From contig OX422190.1 in NCBI GenBank assembly GCA_949130485.1, positions 247,001 to 311,000 on the forward strand: a stretch of DNA of 64,000 bases, in the 5' to 3' direction. Under the pieces are notes generated by a model, which worked only from the letters and a program-made list of their open reading frames with translations, was not told where the DNA came from and ran no database searches. Of this stretch, positions 51,661 through 64,000 are shown one piece after another (within the stretch, counting starts at the first letter, position 1; the number at the start of each line of letters is the position of its first letter). The translations under genes were made by a program, and so were the position numbers. The stretch comes from Agelas oroides (lineage: Eukaryota > Porifera > Demospongiae > Agelasida > Agelasidae).

Positions 51661-54110
51661 TAGTATTACTCAATGGTTTTAAGTACTCAATGGTTCCTAA
51701 TGGTTACCGATGGTTCTCAATGGTTACCAGTAATTCTCGGTGGTTTTCAATGGTTGTCAGCCAGTTCTCAATGGTTACCAGTAGTTCTCAGGGGTTTTAA
51801 ACCCGGTTCTCAGTGGTTACCAGTGTTTCCCAATAGTTACCAGTAGTTATTTCGGAATGCAGTGCCATCACTATCATGCATTTTCAAAGTGCAACATATT
51901 GTTGTTAGTTTTCAATTTTGCATTTCATTGTTGTTTGTCATTACTCATTGAAATGGTTTTGTGTAAATTTCTATGTACCTGCTAGTAAACAATATTAAGC
52001 CTCCAAACAAGATGCATTATGAAATCATATATCAACCTACAGCCAGCGCAATATGAGATATATCACACTCAATTAGTGGTTTGCTGCTTTATGTTCACCA
52101 TGGTACAGCAATGGTTACCATGCAGTGATTCTCAACCGTTCTCAATGGTTCTTAGTGGTTCTGAACTGTTTTCAACGGTTCTCAGTGGTTCTCAATCACT
52201 GCAAGTTGTTCTCAATAGTTCACAGTAGTGGTCAGTGGTTACCAGTGGCTCTCAATCTTACCAATGGTTCTTAATGTTTGTAGTAGTTCTCAACTGTTAC
52301 AAGTGGTTCTCAATGATTCTCAGTTGTTCTCAATGATTACCAGTGGTTACCAATGGTTACCAGTGTTTCTAAATAGTGTTCAGTGGTTCTGAGTGGTTGT
52401 GAATGGTTACCAGTGGTTCTCACTGGTTCTCAGTTGTTCTTAGGTGTTCTCAATGGTTCTCATTGATTACAATGCAGTGATTCTCAATGGTTACCAGTGG
52501 TTATCAATGGTTCTCAGTGGTTATCAATGGTTCTCAATGGTTGTCAGTGGTTCTCCATGGTTCTCAATCGCTGTCAGTTGTTCTCAGTGGTTAGCAGTGG
52601 TTGTCAATGGTTGTCAGTGGTTCTTTATGGTCCTTGATCACTGCCGGTGGTTCACAATGGTTCGTGGTAGTTCTCAGTTCTTACCGGTTGTTCTCAATGG
52701 TACCAGTGGTTCTCAATGGTCCCCTGTGGTTGTCAGTTGTTCTCAGTGGTTCTTGATCACTGCTGGTGGTTCTCAATGGTCCCCTGTGTCTCTCAGTGGC
52801 ACTCTGTGGTTCTTAGTTGTTCTTTGTTGCTCTCAGTGTTTCTCAGTGGTTCTCAGTGGTTACTAGTAATTCTCAACTGTTACTAGTGTTTCTCATTGGT
52901 TTGCAGCGGTTCTCAATGGTTAGCATGCAGTGGTTCTCTTTGGTTGCCCGTAGTTCTCAGTATTTCTCAGTGGTTACCATGCAGTTGTTCTCAATGGTTC
53001 TCAATGGTTCTCAATGGTTCTCAATGGTTCTGAACAGTTCTCAATGGTTCTCAGTTGTTCTGAACAGTTCTCAATGGTTCTCAGTACGTGTGGATACCAG
53101 TGCCTCTCCATCGTTACCATTAGTTCTCAGTGGTTGCCATCCAGTGGATGTCAGTGGTGCTCAAAGGTTCTCAATGTTTTTCAACGGTTGTCAGTGGTTC
53201 TGAAAGGTTCTGAATGGTTGTTAGGTGTTCTCAATCACCTCCAATAGTTCTGAATGGTTCACAGTAGTACTCAGTGGTTGACGGTGGTTCTCAATTGTTA
53301 TAGTAGTTCTCGACTGGTACCAGTGATTCTCAATTACCAGTGGTTGTCAAGGGATACCAGTGGCTCTAAATGGTTTTCAGTGGTTCTGATTGCTTGTGAA
53401 TGGTTACCAGTGGTTCTGGCTGCTTCTAAGTGGTTCTTAGTTGTTCTCAACAGTTTGCCATAATTCACAATGCTTTTCGGTGTTTCTCAATGGTTACTAG
53501 CAGCTCTCAAAGGTTACCAGTAGTTCTCAGTGGTTATCCAGCTCTTCTGAATGGTTACCAGTAGTTCTAAATGGTTCTCAGTTGTTACCAGTCATTCTCA
53601 ATGGTTCTCATTGGTTATCAGTGGTACTCAAGGGTTCTCAATTGTTCTCGAAGGTTGTCAGTGGTTAACAGTGTTTCTCAGTAATTTTTACTGGTTGTTA
53701 GTTGTTCTCAATGGTTCTCATTGATTACAATGCAGTGATTCTCAATGGTTACCACTGGTTACCATGCAGTGATTCTCAATGGTTAGCAGTGATTCTCAAT
53801 GGTTACCAGTGGTTATCAATGGTTCTCAGTGGCTCTGAATGGCTCTCAGTGGCTCTCAGTGGTTCTTAATGGTTTTTAGTTGTTCTCGATATTTCTCACT
53901 GGTTCTCAGTGGTTACCAGTGTTTCTCATCGGTTGCATGTAGTTGTCAATGGTTAGCATGCAGTGGTTCTTATTCGTTACCCATAGTTCTCAGTGGTTCT
54001 GAATGGTTGCCAGTTGGTTACCTGTTGTTCTCGATCTTTCTCAGCGGTTCTCAGAGGTTGTCAATGGTTACCAGTGGTTCTCAATGGTTTTAGTGGTTCA
54101 CATTGATAAG
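51661..54110 (+). repeat. 10-bp satellite with S module (51840-52120), + polarity
   Basis: 51661-53250 is paralogous to 57495-58570, which lacks the part matching about 52470-52850. The S module here is a shortened form (GTACCTGCTAGTAAACAATA). 53250-54110 is plain satellite. Confidence 0.95.
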
Positions 54111-54188
54111 TAGCCTCGTACCCAGTCCTCCACCACAGCTATCCATACTGCTACGATAGTTGTGGTAGAGGACTGGGAATGAGGTTAG
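54111..54188. mobile_element. Hairpin MITE-like element
   Basis: TAGCCTCGTACCCAGTCCTC / GAGGACTGGGAATGAGGTTAG with CCACCACAGCTATC / GATAGTTGTGGTAG inner arms. A single unit here, whereas the paralogous positions in the other copies hold four or five. Confidence 0.75.
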
Positions 54189-55552
54189 TTTTCAGTGGTT
54201 CTCAATGGTTCTCACTGGTTCTCATTGATTATCATCCAGTGATTGTCCTTGTGGTTTTTATGCAGTTATCAACGGTTCTCAGTGGTTCTCAATGGTTCTC
54301 TGTGGTTCTCAATTGTTTTCAATGTTTCTCTCTGGTTCTCAGTTGTTACAAGTAACTCTTATTGGTTACCAGTGGTTCTAAATTGTTAAATTGTTTTCAA
54401 TGGTTCTCAGTGGTTCTGCATGGTTCTAGATTAATGCCGGAGGTTCTCAATGGTTCACAGTAGTTCTCAGTTCTTACCAGTGGTTCTCAATGGTACCAGC
54501 TGTTATTAATGGTTACAATGCAGTGGTTCTCAATGGTTCTCAATGTTTACAAGTAGTTCTCAATGGTTTTCAGTGCTCACCCGTGGTTCTAAATGGTTTC
54601 GAGTGGTGCTGGATGGTAGTTCTTTGCAATGCTTATTAGTGGTTCTCAATGGTTTCCAGTGGTGCTGGATGGTAGTTCTTTGCAATGCTTATTAGTGGAT
54701 CTCAATGGTTCTCGGTGCTTTTCAATGGTTACCAGTGGTTCTCAATAGTTCTCAATGGTTAGCATACAGTGGTTCTCAGTGGTTCTCAATGGTTACAATG
54801 CTGTGCTTCTCGATGGTTGCAATGCAGTGGTTCTCACTGGTTCTCAATGGTTACCAGAAGATCTCAAAGGTTCTCAGTGGTTATCAGTGGTTCTCAATGG
54901 TTTCCAGTGATTCTGAATAGTTATGAGTTTTTCTCAATGTGTAGCATACGGTGGTTGTCGGTGGTTCTCAATGGTTCTCAATGTTTCACAGTGGTTCTGA
55001 ACGTTTACCAATGATTCTGTTCAGTTCTCAGTGGTTCTCAATAACTGCTAGTAGTTCTCAATGGTCTGCAGTAGTTCTCAGTTGTTACCAATGGTACTCA
55101 ATGATTCTCAATTGTTTTAAGTGATTACCAGTGGTTCTCAATTGTTCTCGATGGTTCTCAGTGGTTCTCAGTTGTTCTAAACACCTGTCAATTGTCTTCA
55201 ATGGTTCTCAATGTTTACCAGTGGTTTTCTGTGGTTCGTAGTGGTTCTCAATCGTTTTCAGTCGTTACCATGCCGTGATTCTCAATGGCTGGCTACCAGT
55301 GGTTCTGAATGGTTCTCACAGGTTACCAGTATTTCTCAATGCTTACCAGTAGTTGTCAATAGCACAATGGTTCTCAGTTGTTCTGCATGGTTCTTGATCA
55401 CTGCTGGTGGTTCTCAATGGTCCCCAGTAGTTCTCAGTTGGTACCAGTGTTTCTCAATGATTACCAGTGGTTCTCAATGGTTTCCAGTGGCTCTCAGTGG
55501 TTCTTAGTGGTTCTTAGTGGTTCTCATTGGTTGCCAGTGGTTCTCAATGGGT
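54189..55552 (+). repeat. 10-bp satellite, third copy of the left-end block
   Basis: Copies about 1690-1870 and then jumps to 2973-4095, so about 1.1 kb is missing. A 60-bp unit with GGTGCTGGATGGTAGTTC is tandemly doubled at about 54600-54700, unlike the other copies. Confidence 0.93.
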
Positions 55553-56361
55553 TGTTATTTCCTCAGCATATTGAGTGGTGGGGTCTCTGTCCAGTAGGAG
55601 GTAGTGCTCTTCTCTCATCAGCTGTCTCATGGCTTCAGCAACATAGTCATCATGCCTCATGACTACTGTCGCTGAGCCTTTGTCTGCATGTTTTATGACG
55701 ATTTCTCCAGTCGGACTCGATTTCTTAGTGACTTCAGAGTTCCCATCTCCTCCCTTGTGAGATTGTCTTTATTCTTTTCTGGTGGAGGGGCTCTTTCATG
55801 CACGCTTTCATTCCATGCTTGGATGTATGACTCCAGTGCTGGTTCCCGGTTCTTGGGTGGGGTCCAACGCTTCTTTCTCCTTGTGAATGGGTTTGGCTGG
55901 TATTCCTCTCCATCTGATTCTTCACTGTCATAGAAAAACTCCATCAGGCGTAGGTGTCTGTAGAAGTCCTCCAAGACATTTTGTAGCTGGAAAGTGTTGA
56001 GCTGTGGTGGGGTGGGGCAGAATGACGAGAGAACGGTGACTTCTGCTGGGGAGAGTTGAATCTCAGAGAGGTTCACCACGGTGTGGGGATCGGTGAAAAC
56101 AGTGGGGGTGGGGCTAGCGGTGTGCATGGGTTTTCTCCGTTTCCTCCGTTTTCGGCATACGTGTTGACGTGTTCAGAAGAGGTAATCGAGTTTCCTCTGT
56201 TTGCGTTCTCCGAGTTTCATCCCCATACAAGTCATCAAGTGTGTGATAGCTGCCTTGGCTTTGGGGAAGTCTGATCGTTGGCGTAGTTTCTGTTCGAGCT
56301 CTTCAATTTGTTTTGCTAGGATGTCCGTTCTGGAACGACGGAACCATTTGAGAACGCCCAT
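55553..56361 (-). pseudogene. PLE N-terminal frame with an extra nonsense codon
   Basis: Matches copy 1 residue by residue over most of its length, but a CGA to TGA change (minus strand, complement at 56173-56175) stops translation after KLDYLF, near codon 63. The remainder stays open from 56127 to 55693. The shared frameshift into IVIKHADKGSATVVM is present. Confidence 0.82.
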
Positions 56362-56680
56362 GAGTAACGATGAGGTGCGTTGCAGGATGTTGTTCCATTC
56401 ATTCTAATTGGGGCGAGCCTGAGCGAGCCCCACATTAACGTGTTGGATGCGAATGCTGTCTGTCTGTCTGTCTGTATGTATGTATGTATGTATGTATGTA
56501 TGTATTCGTACATTGTACCGTAAATACATTTGTAATTGTTGAATAACTCGATGAATGCAGGGCATTGTGGGGCGAGCCTGAGCAAGCAGTATGCTAAGTC
56601 AAGTCTGGCCTCCTTTTGACCTCTATTGACTCTGAACACACTGTAACACTTGTCACATGTACTGGTTCATACACAATCAG
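55553..56680 (-). mobile_element. PLE, truncated, copy 2
   Basis: Same left breakpoint, same frameshift and same 5' motif pair as copy 1. The right side runs to TTCATACACAATC and then diverges into a 260-bp insert absent from copy 1. Confidence 0.82.
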
Positions 56681-56939
56681 GAAAGCTGTTGAAAAGTCGC
56701 AGGTATTCAATTATTATCTACCTTGGTCCTATAGGGTAGTACTTCAAACAGCACAATTTCCCATGTGTAACACATTTAAATCACCTGTCCCATGTGTACC
56801 ACATGGGGGACATATAAGTCACCTGTCCCTCCCTTGTCCCATGTGTAAACACATGGGGAACAATTAAGTCAGACTTAAACAGTCAGTGATTAACTTTCTT
56901 TATATATTGGGGAGCAGTTAAGTCACCTGTAATTAATTA
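56681..56939. repeat. Insert with a tandem repeat of about 40 bp containing palindromes
   Basis: Units contain CCCATGTGTAnCACATGGGG followed by AATTAAGTCACCTGT-type sequence. At least three partial units lie between 56759 and 56935. The core CCCATGTGT/ACACATGGG is an inverted repeat. The segment is absent from the other two PLE-containing copies of the block. Confidence 0.7.
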
Positions 56940-59297
56940 CCATGTAGTGGTTTACATATGGTTACAAGTGGTTCTAAATGGTTCTCTCTGGTTCTCAGAT
57001 CTTCTCAGTGGTACTCAGTTGTTTTGAATGGTTCTAAGTAGCCCCGTACCCACTCCTCCATCACAGCTATCTGTACTGCTATGATAGCTGTGGTGGAGGA
57101 CTGGGAACGAAGCTAGTTCTAAGTGGTTCTCAGTGGTTCTCAATGCTTCTCACTGGTTACAATGCAGTGGTTGTCAATGGTTCTCAATGGTTCTCAATGG
57201 TTACCAGTAGTTCTCAATGGTTATCAATGCTTTTCAGTGGTTCTCAATAGTTCACAATAGTTCTCTGTTCCTTACAGTGGTTCTCGATGACACCAGTTGT
57301 TCTCAATAGTTACAATGCAGTGGTTCTCATTGGCTATCCATGGATACCAGTAGTTCTCAGTGGTTCTCAATGGTTACCAGTAGTTCTCAATGGTTCTCAG
57401 GGCTTACCAGTGGTTCAGCGGTGAATTACTTGTGGTTCTCAGTGGTTGTCATGTAGTAGTTCACAATGTTTTTTGGTGGTTCTCAATAACGACTATAGTA
57501 TTACTCAATGGTTTTAAGCACTCAATGGTTCCCAATGGTTACCAGTAGTTCTCGGTGGTTTTCAATGGTTGTCAGCCAGTTCTCAGTGGTTACCAGTGTT
57601 TCTCAATAGCTACCAGTAGTTATTTCGGAATGTAGTGCCATCACTATCATGTATTTTCAAAGTGCAACGTATTGTTATTAGTTTTCAATTTTGCATTTCA
57701 TTGTCGTTTGTCATTACTCATTGAAATGGTTTTGTGTAAATTTCTATGTACCTGTACAATGTTGCTAGTAAACAATATTAAGCCTCCAAACAAGATGCAT
57801 TATGAAATCATATATCAACCTACAGCCAGCGCAGTATGAGATATATCACACTCAATTAGTGATTTGTTGCTTTATGTTCACCATGGTACAGCAATGGTTA
57901 CCATGCAGTGGTTCTCAATGGTTCACAATGGTTCTCAACCGTTCTCAATGGTTCTTAGTGTTTCTGAACTGTTTTCAATGGTTCTCAGTGGTTCTCAATC
58001 ACTGCAAGTTGTTCTCAATAGTTCACAGTAGTAGTCAGTGGTTACCAGTGGTTCTCAATGTTACCAGTGGTTCTTAATGTTTGTGGTAGTTCTCAACTGT
58101 TACAAGTGGTTCTCAATGATTCTCAGTTGTTCTCAATGATTACCAGTGGTTACCAATGGTTACCAGTGTTTCTAAATTGTTTTCAGTGGTTCTGAATGGT
58201 TGTGAATGGTTATCAGTGGTTCTCAATGGTTACTAGTAATTCTCAACTGTTACTAGTGTTTCTCATTGGTTTGCAGCGGTTCTCAATGGTTAGCATGCAG
58301 TGGTTCTCTTTGGTTGCCCGTAGTGCTCAGTGGTTCTCAGTGGTTACCATGCAGTTGTTCTCAATGGTTCTCAATGGTTGTCAATGGTTCACAATGGTTC
58401 TCAGTACGTGTGGTTACCAGTGCCTCTCCATGGTTACCATTAGTTCTCAGTGGTTGCCATCCAGTGGATGTCAATTGTGCTCGAAGGTTCTCAATGTCTT
58501 TCAACGGTTGTCAGTGGTTCTGAAAGGTTCTGAATGGTTGTTAGGTGTACTCAGTGATTCTCAGTGGTTACCAGTGTTTCTCAATGGTTCTCAGAGGTTG
58601 TGAATGATTACCAGTGTTTCTCAATGGTTTCCAGTAGCCCTGAAGGTGAGCATGCACTAGTTCTGTGTAATTCTCAGTTTTATAAGTAGCTCTTAGTGGT
58701 TACCAGTGGTTCTCAATGGGTACCATGTAGTGGTTTCAAGTGGTTATCGGTGGTTCTCAACAATTTTCAGTGCTTCCCATTGTTTACCGGTTGTTTTCAA
58801 TTCTTCTTCCTCAGATCTGGATCCTCACTCCTCATCTTCTCAATCACCATGATAGAGAGGTCATCTGTGGAGTGGTCTTACCAGTGGTTCTCAATGGTTT
58901 CCAGTGGTTCAATGATTTTCAGTTGGTGTCAGTGATATTTTTAGTGGTTATCACAGATTTTTAATGGTTATTATTGGTTCTCAATGGTTCTCAGAGCTTT
59001 TCAATGGTTACCAGTGGTTCGAAATGGTTATCAGTGGTTCTTAACGGTTACCAGTGGCTGTTAGTGGTTACCAGTAGTTCTCAGTGGTTACCATCCAGTG
59101 GTTCTCAATGGTTCTCAGTAGTTGTCAGTGGTTCTTAACAGTTCTCAATGGTTCTCCGTGGTTCCAAGTGTTACCAGTAGTTTTCAATGAGTGGCATGCA
59201 GTGGTTCTCAATGTTTCTCAATGGTTTTCAATTGTTTTCTGTGGTTTTCAATGTGCTTCTCAATGGTTCTCAGTGGTTCTGAACAGTTCTCTATTGT
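56940..59297 (+). repeat. 10-bp satellite with S module (57610-57910), + polarity
   Basis: 56940-57610 copies 5290-5986 and continues without interruption where copy 1 has the 5987 insertion, giving its empty site. A short foreign patch at about 58790-58880 (TCTTCTTCCTCAGATCTGGA) interrupts the satellite. Confidence 0.94.
57039..57116. mobile_element. Hairpin MITE-like element
   Basis: Copy of the 5398 hairpin; one arm base changed (CCATCACAG for CCACCACAG). Confidence 0.75.
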
Positions 59298-62200
59298 TCT
59301 CCGTGGTTCGCAGTGGTTACCAGTATTTCTCAATGGTTACCAGCCATGCAGTGGTTCTCAATGGTTCTCAGTGCTTCTGAACAGTTCTCAATGATTATAG
59401 TATAGTTCTCAATGGTTACCAGTGGTTCTCAAAGGTAACCAGTTGCTCTCAATGATTCTCAGTTTTTCTCAACGATTACCCTTTTCAATGGTGACCAGTT
59501 GTTAAAATGCAGTGATTCTCAATGGTTCTCAGTGGTTACCATGCAGTAATTCTCAATGGTTAGCAGTGGTTCTCAGTGGTTCTCAGAGGTTACCAGACGT
59601 TCTCAATGGTTACCAGTGTGTATCAATGGTTCTAGGTTCACAATGGTTTTTGGTGGTTATTAATCACTACTGGTAGCTAGTTATCAATGCTTCTCAGTAG
59701 TTGTCTATGGTTGTGAATGGTTACCAGTGGTTCTCAATGGTTCTCAATGGTTACCAGGTGTTCTCGATTGTTATCTGTGGTACTCAATGATTACCAGTGG
59801 TTGTCAGTGGTTCGCAGTTGTTACCACTGGATCTCAATAGTTACTAGGTGTTCTCAATTGTTATCAGTGGTACAGTGATTCTCAATGGTTCTCAGTAGAT
59901 CTGAGTGGCTATCAGTGGTTCTCTGTGGTTCTTAGTTTTTCTCAATGGTTCTCAGTGGTTACCAGTGTTTCTCAATGGTTTCCAGTAGTTCTGAATGGTG
60001 AGCAGGCAGTGGTTCTCTGTAGTTCTTACAAATAGCTCTTAGTGGTTACCAGTGGTTCTCAATGGGTACCATGTAGTGGTTCACAATGGTTACAAGTTGT
60101 TCTAAATGTTTCTCCGTGGTTCTCAGATGTTCTCAGTGGTTCTCAGTTGTTTTCAATGGTTCTCTGTGGTACTCAGTTGTTTTGTATGGTTCTAAGTAGC
60201 CTCGTACCCAGTCTTCCACCACAGATATCCGTTCTGCGATGATTGCTGTGGTGGAGGACTGGAAACAAAGTTAGTTCTAAGTGGTTCTCAGTGGTTCTCA
60301 ATGTTTCTTGCTGATTCTCATTGATAATCATGCAGTGATTCTCTTTATGGTTATAGGTGGTTCTCAATGGTTCTCTGTGGTTCTCAGTTGTTTTCAATGG
60401 TTCTCTGTGGTACTCAGTTGTTTTGTATGGTTCTAAGTAGCCTCGTACCCAGTCCTCCACCACAGATATCCGTTCTGCGACGATTGCTGTGGTGGAGGAC
60501 TGGAAACAAAGTTAGTTCTAAGTGGTTCTCAGTGGTTCTCAATGTTTCTTGCTGATTCTCATTGATAATCATGCAGTGATTCTCTTTATGGTTATAGGTG
60601 GTTCTCAATGGTTCTCTGTGGTTCTCAGTTGTTTTCAATGGTTCTCTGTGGTACTCAGTTGTTTTGTATGGTTCTAAGTAGCCTCGTACCCAGTCCTCCA
60701 CCACAGATATCCGTTCTGCGACGATTGCTGTGGTGGAGGACTGGAAACAAAGTTAGTTCTAAGTGGTTCTCAGTGGTTCTCAATGTTTCTTGCTGATTCT
60801 CATTGATAATCATGCAGTGATTCTCTTTATGGTTATAGGTGGTTCTCAATGGTTCTCTGTGGTTCTCAGTTGTTTTCAATGGTTCTCTGTGGTACTCAGC
60901 TGTTTTGAATGGTTCTGTGTGGTACTCAGTTCGTTTGTATGGTTCTAAGTAGCCTCGTACCCAGTCCTCCACCACAGATATCCGTTCTGCGACGATTGCT
61001 GTGGTGGAGGACTGGAAACAAAGTTAGTTCTAAGTGGTTCTCAGTGGTTCTCCATGTTTCTTGCTGATTCTCATTGATTACCATGCAGTGATTCTCTTTA
61101 TGGTTATAGGTGGTTCTCAATGGTTCTCTGTGGTTCTCCGTTGTTTTCAATGGTTCTCTGTGGTACTCAGTTGTTTTGAATGGTTCTAAGTAGCGTCGTA
61201 CCCAGTCCTTCACCACAGCTATCCGTACTGGTTCTCAATGGTTCTCACTGGTTCTCATTGATTATCATGCAGTGATGGTCTTTATGGTTTTAGGCAGTTA
61301 TGAACGGTTCTCTCAATGGTTCTCTGTGGTTCTCAATTGTTTCTCTGTGGTTCTCAGTTGTTACAAGTAACTCTTATTGGTTACCAGTGGTTCTAAATTG
61401 TTCTCAATGGTTCTTAGTACTTTTCGGTGGTTCTGAAAGGTTCTTGATGAATTCTCAGTGGTTCTCAACGGTTTTCAGTGGTTCCTAATTGTTGCAAGTG
61501 TTTTTCAAGTGTTCTTAGGGGTTCTCGCTGGTTCTCAATGATTCTCAGTGATTCTCAGTGGTTACCATGCAGTGGTTCTCCTTTTTTTTCCAGTGGTTCT
61601 CAGTGGTTATTAGTGGTTGTTAGTGGTTCTCAGTAGTTACCAGTAGTTCTCAATGGTTAGTATGCAGTAGTTCTCAGTGGTTACCACTGAATCTCAATGG
61701 TTAGCATGCAGTAGTCCTCAGTGGTTACCACTGAATCTCAATGGTTACCACTGAATCTCAATCTGCTTTAAATATCAGTCCTTCTCAATGGTTACCATTG
61801 GTTCTCGTTGATTGCCAGTGATTCTCAATGGTTCAAGTGATTCCCAGTGTTTGTTGATGTTTCTTAGTTGTTACCACAGAATCTTAATGGTTATTAGTGG
61901 TTTTCCATGGTTCTCAGTGCTTTAAATATCAGTCCTTTTCAATGGTTACAAGTGGTTCTCAATGGTTGTCAGTAGTTCTCAATGGTTAGCTTGCAGTGGT
62001 TCTCAGTGGTTGTCATTGGTTCTCAATGGTTTTCAGTGGCTCTGAACTGCTCTCAATCATTCTAAATGGTTCTCCATGCTTCTTGATCACTGCTGAAGGT
62101 TCTCAATGGTTCTCAGTAGTTCTCAGTTCTTACCAGTGGTTCTCAATGGTTACCATTAGTTCACAATAGTTCTCAGTACTTACCAGTGGTTCTCAATGAT

Positions 62201-63544
62201 TCGCAATGGTTATTAGTGGTTTTCAATGGTTCTCGGTGGTTCTGCATGGTTCTTGATCACTGCTGAAGGTTCTCAATGGTTCACAGTAGTTCTCAGTTCT
62301 TACCAGTGGTTCTCAATGGTACTAGTGGTTCTCAAAGGTTACAATTTTGTGGTTCTCAACGGTTCTAAATTACCATTAGTTCTCAATAGTTCTCAGTACT
62401 TACCAGTGGTTCTCAATGATTCTCAATGTTTCTCAGTGGTTCTGCATGGTTCTAGATTAATGCCGGATGTTTTCAATGGTTCACAGTAGTTCTGAGTTCT
62501 TACCAGTGGTTGTCAGTGGTACCAGCTGTTATTAATGGTTACAATGCAGTGGTTCTCAATGGTTCTCAATGTTTACAAGCAGTTCTCAATGGTTTTCAGT
62601 GCTAACCCGTGGTTCTCAATGGTTTCCAGTGGTGCTGGATGGTAGTTCTTTGCAATGCTTATTAGTGGTTCTCAATGGTTCTCGGTGCTTTTCAATGGTT
62701 ACCTGTCCAGTGGTTCTCATTAGTTCTCAATGGTTAGCATAACTTGGTTCTTAGTGGTTCTCAATGGTTACAATGCTGTGGTTCTCAGTGGTTGCAATGC
62801 AGTGGTTCTCACTGGTTCTCAATGGTTACCGGAAGATCTCAAAGGTTCTCGGTGGTTATCAGTGGTTCTCAATGGTTTCCAGTGATTCTGAATAGTTATG
62901 AGTTGTTCTCAATGTGTAGCATACGGTGGTTGTCGGTGGTTCTCAATGGTTCTCAATGTTTCACAGTAGTTCTGAACGTTTACCAATGATTCTGTCCAGT
63001 TCTCAGTGGTTCTCAATAACTGCTAGTAGTTCTCAATGGTTTGCAGTAGTTCTCAGTTGTTGCCAATGGTACTTAATGATTCTCAATTGTTTTAAGTGAT
63101 TACCAGTGGTTCTCAACTGTTCTCGATGGTTCTCAGTGGTTCTCAGTTGTTCTAAACAGCTGTCAATGGTCTTCAATGGTTCTCAATGTTTACCAGTGGT
63201 TTTCTGTGATTCTCAGTGGTTCGTAGTGGTTCTCAATCGTTCTCAGTCGTTACCATGCCGTGATTCTCAATGACTACCAGTGGTTCTGAATGGTTCTCAG
63301 AGGTTACCAGTATTTCTCAATGCTTACCAGTGGTTTTCAATAGTACAATGTTTCTCAGTGGTTCTGTATGGTTCTTGATCACTGCTGGTGGTTCTCAATG
63401 TTTTCCAGTAGTTTTCAGTTGGTACCAGTGTTTCTCAATGATTACCAGTGGTTCTCAATGGTTTCCAGTTGCTCTCAGTGGCTCTCAGTGGTTCTTAGTG
63501 GTTCTTAGTGGTTCTCATTGGTTGCCAGTGGTTCTCAATGGGTT
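59298..63544 (+). repeat. Second copy of the window's left end (satellite)
   Basis: Base 59298 corresponds to base 1 and base 64000 to base 4554. Differences include one extra 241-bp unit and a deletion of about 70 bp (ACTATCTAGTTGTTCACAAT... at 1869, absent near 61395), with scattered substitutions. Confidence 0.95.
60197..61230 (+). repeat. 241-bp higher-order repeat, five copies
   Basis: Hairpin starts at about 60197, 60438, 60679, 60950 and 61191, spaced 241, 241, 271 and 241. The 271-bp unit with the extra 30 bp is present as in the left copy; one ordinary 241-bp unit is extra. Confidence 0.93.
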
Positions 63545-64000
63545 GTTATTTCCTCAGCATATTGAGTGGTGGGGTCTCTGTCCAGTAGGAGGTAGTGCTC
63601 TTCTCTCATCAGCTGTCTCATGGCTTCAGCAACATAGTCTTCATGCCTCATGACTACTGTGGCTGAGCCTTTGTCTGCATGTTTTATGACGATTTCTCCA
63701 GTCGGACTCGATTTCTCAGTGACTTCAGAGTTACAATCTCCTCCCTTGTGAGGTTGTCTTTATTCTTTTCTGGTGGAGGGGCTCTTTCATGCACGCTTTC
63801 ATTCCATGCTTGGATGTATGACTCCAGTGCTGGTTCCCGGTTCTTGGGTGGGGTCCAACGCTTCCTTCTCCTTGTGAATGGGTTTGGCTGGTATTCCTCT
63901 CCATCTGATTCTTCACTGTCATAGAAAACCTCCTTCAGGCGTAGGTGTCTGTAGAAGTCCTCCAAGACATTTTGTAGCTGGAAAGTGTTGAGCTGTGGTG
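63545..64000 (-). pseudogene. PLE, copy 3, cut by window edge
   Basis: Same left breakpoint and frameshift. The N-terminal frame is open from about 63684 to the edge and reads like copy 1 (RLKEVFYDSEESDGEEYQ). Confidence 0.8.

Overview
The window looks like animal nuclear DNA. It holds a metazoan-type non-LTR retrotransposon, a Penelope-like element, many short TIR/MITE-type elements and microsatellites, and no compact gene arrangement. I suspect a marine invertebrate such as a sponge or cnidarian, because the small hairpin elements resemble repeats I associate with those genomes. That is from memory, and the species is not determined.

Most of the 64 kb is one degenerate satellite with a 10-bp unit (TGGTTCTCAA / TGGTTACCAG / TGGTTCTCAG). 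It runs on the + strand at 1-5986, in mixed polarity from about 9.1 to 47.8 kb, and on + again from 51.7 kb to the right edge. Its polarity flips more than 20 times, often at junctions that recur elsewhere. Recurring cargo sits in the satellite: an AT-rich module of about 200-280 bp ('S module', more than a dozen copies), an exon-like fragment with an open frame of about 46 codons ('T module', six copies), pieces of LINEs, and many small hairpin elements.

Layout: 1-4095 satellite with a 241-bp higher-order repeat; 4096-5205 truncated Penelope-like element (PLE, minus strand); 5987-9136 non-satellite DNA with nested TIR/foldback elements; 9.1-26.9 kb inverted and direct satellite blocks interrupted by a TIR element (12.07-12.92 kb) and a 2.2-kb foldback element (15.93-18.16 kb); 26.7-34.2 kb and 37.8-45.95 kb two direct copies of one block, each with LINE debris, a long-TIR element and a promoter plus exon-like segment; 47.85-51.66 kb a LINE with 5' part, ORF1, endonuclease and RT but no 3' end; 51.7-64 kb satellite with two more PLE copies.

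The right end (59298-64000) repeats the left end (1-4554). The window therefore spans one period of a duplication of about 59.3 kb, or an assembly duplication. A third, internally deleted copy lies at 54.1-57.6 kb. No complete host gene, tRNA, rRNA or CRISPR array was found. The only plausible host coding pieces are exon-sized: the duplicated 33-codon first exon at 29482/40839, a possible terminal exon at 28966/40319, and the T module.
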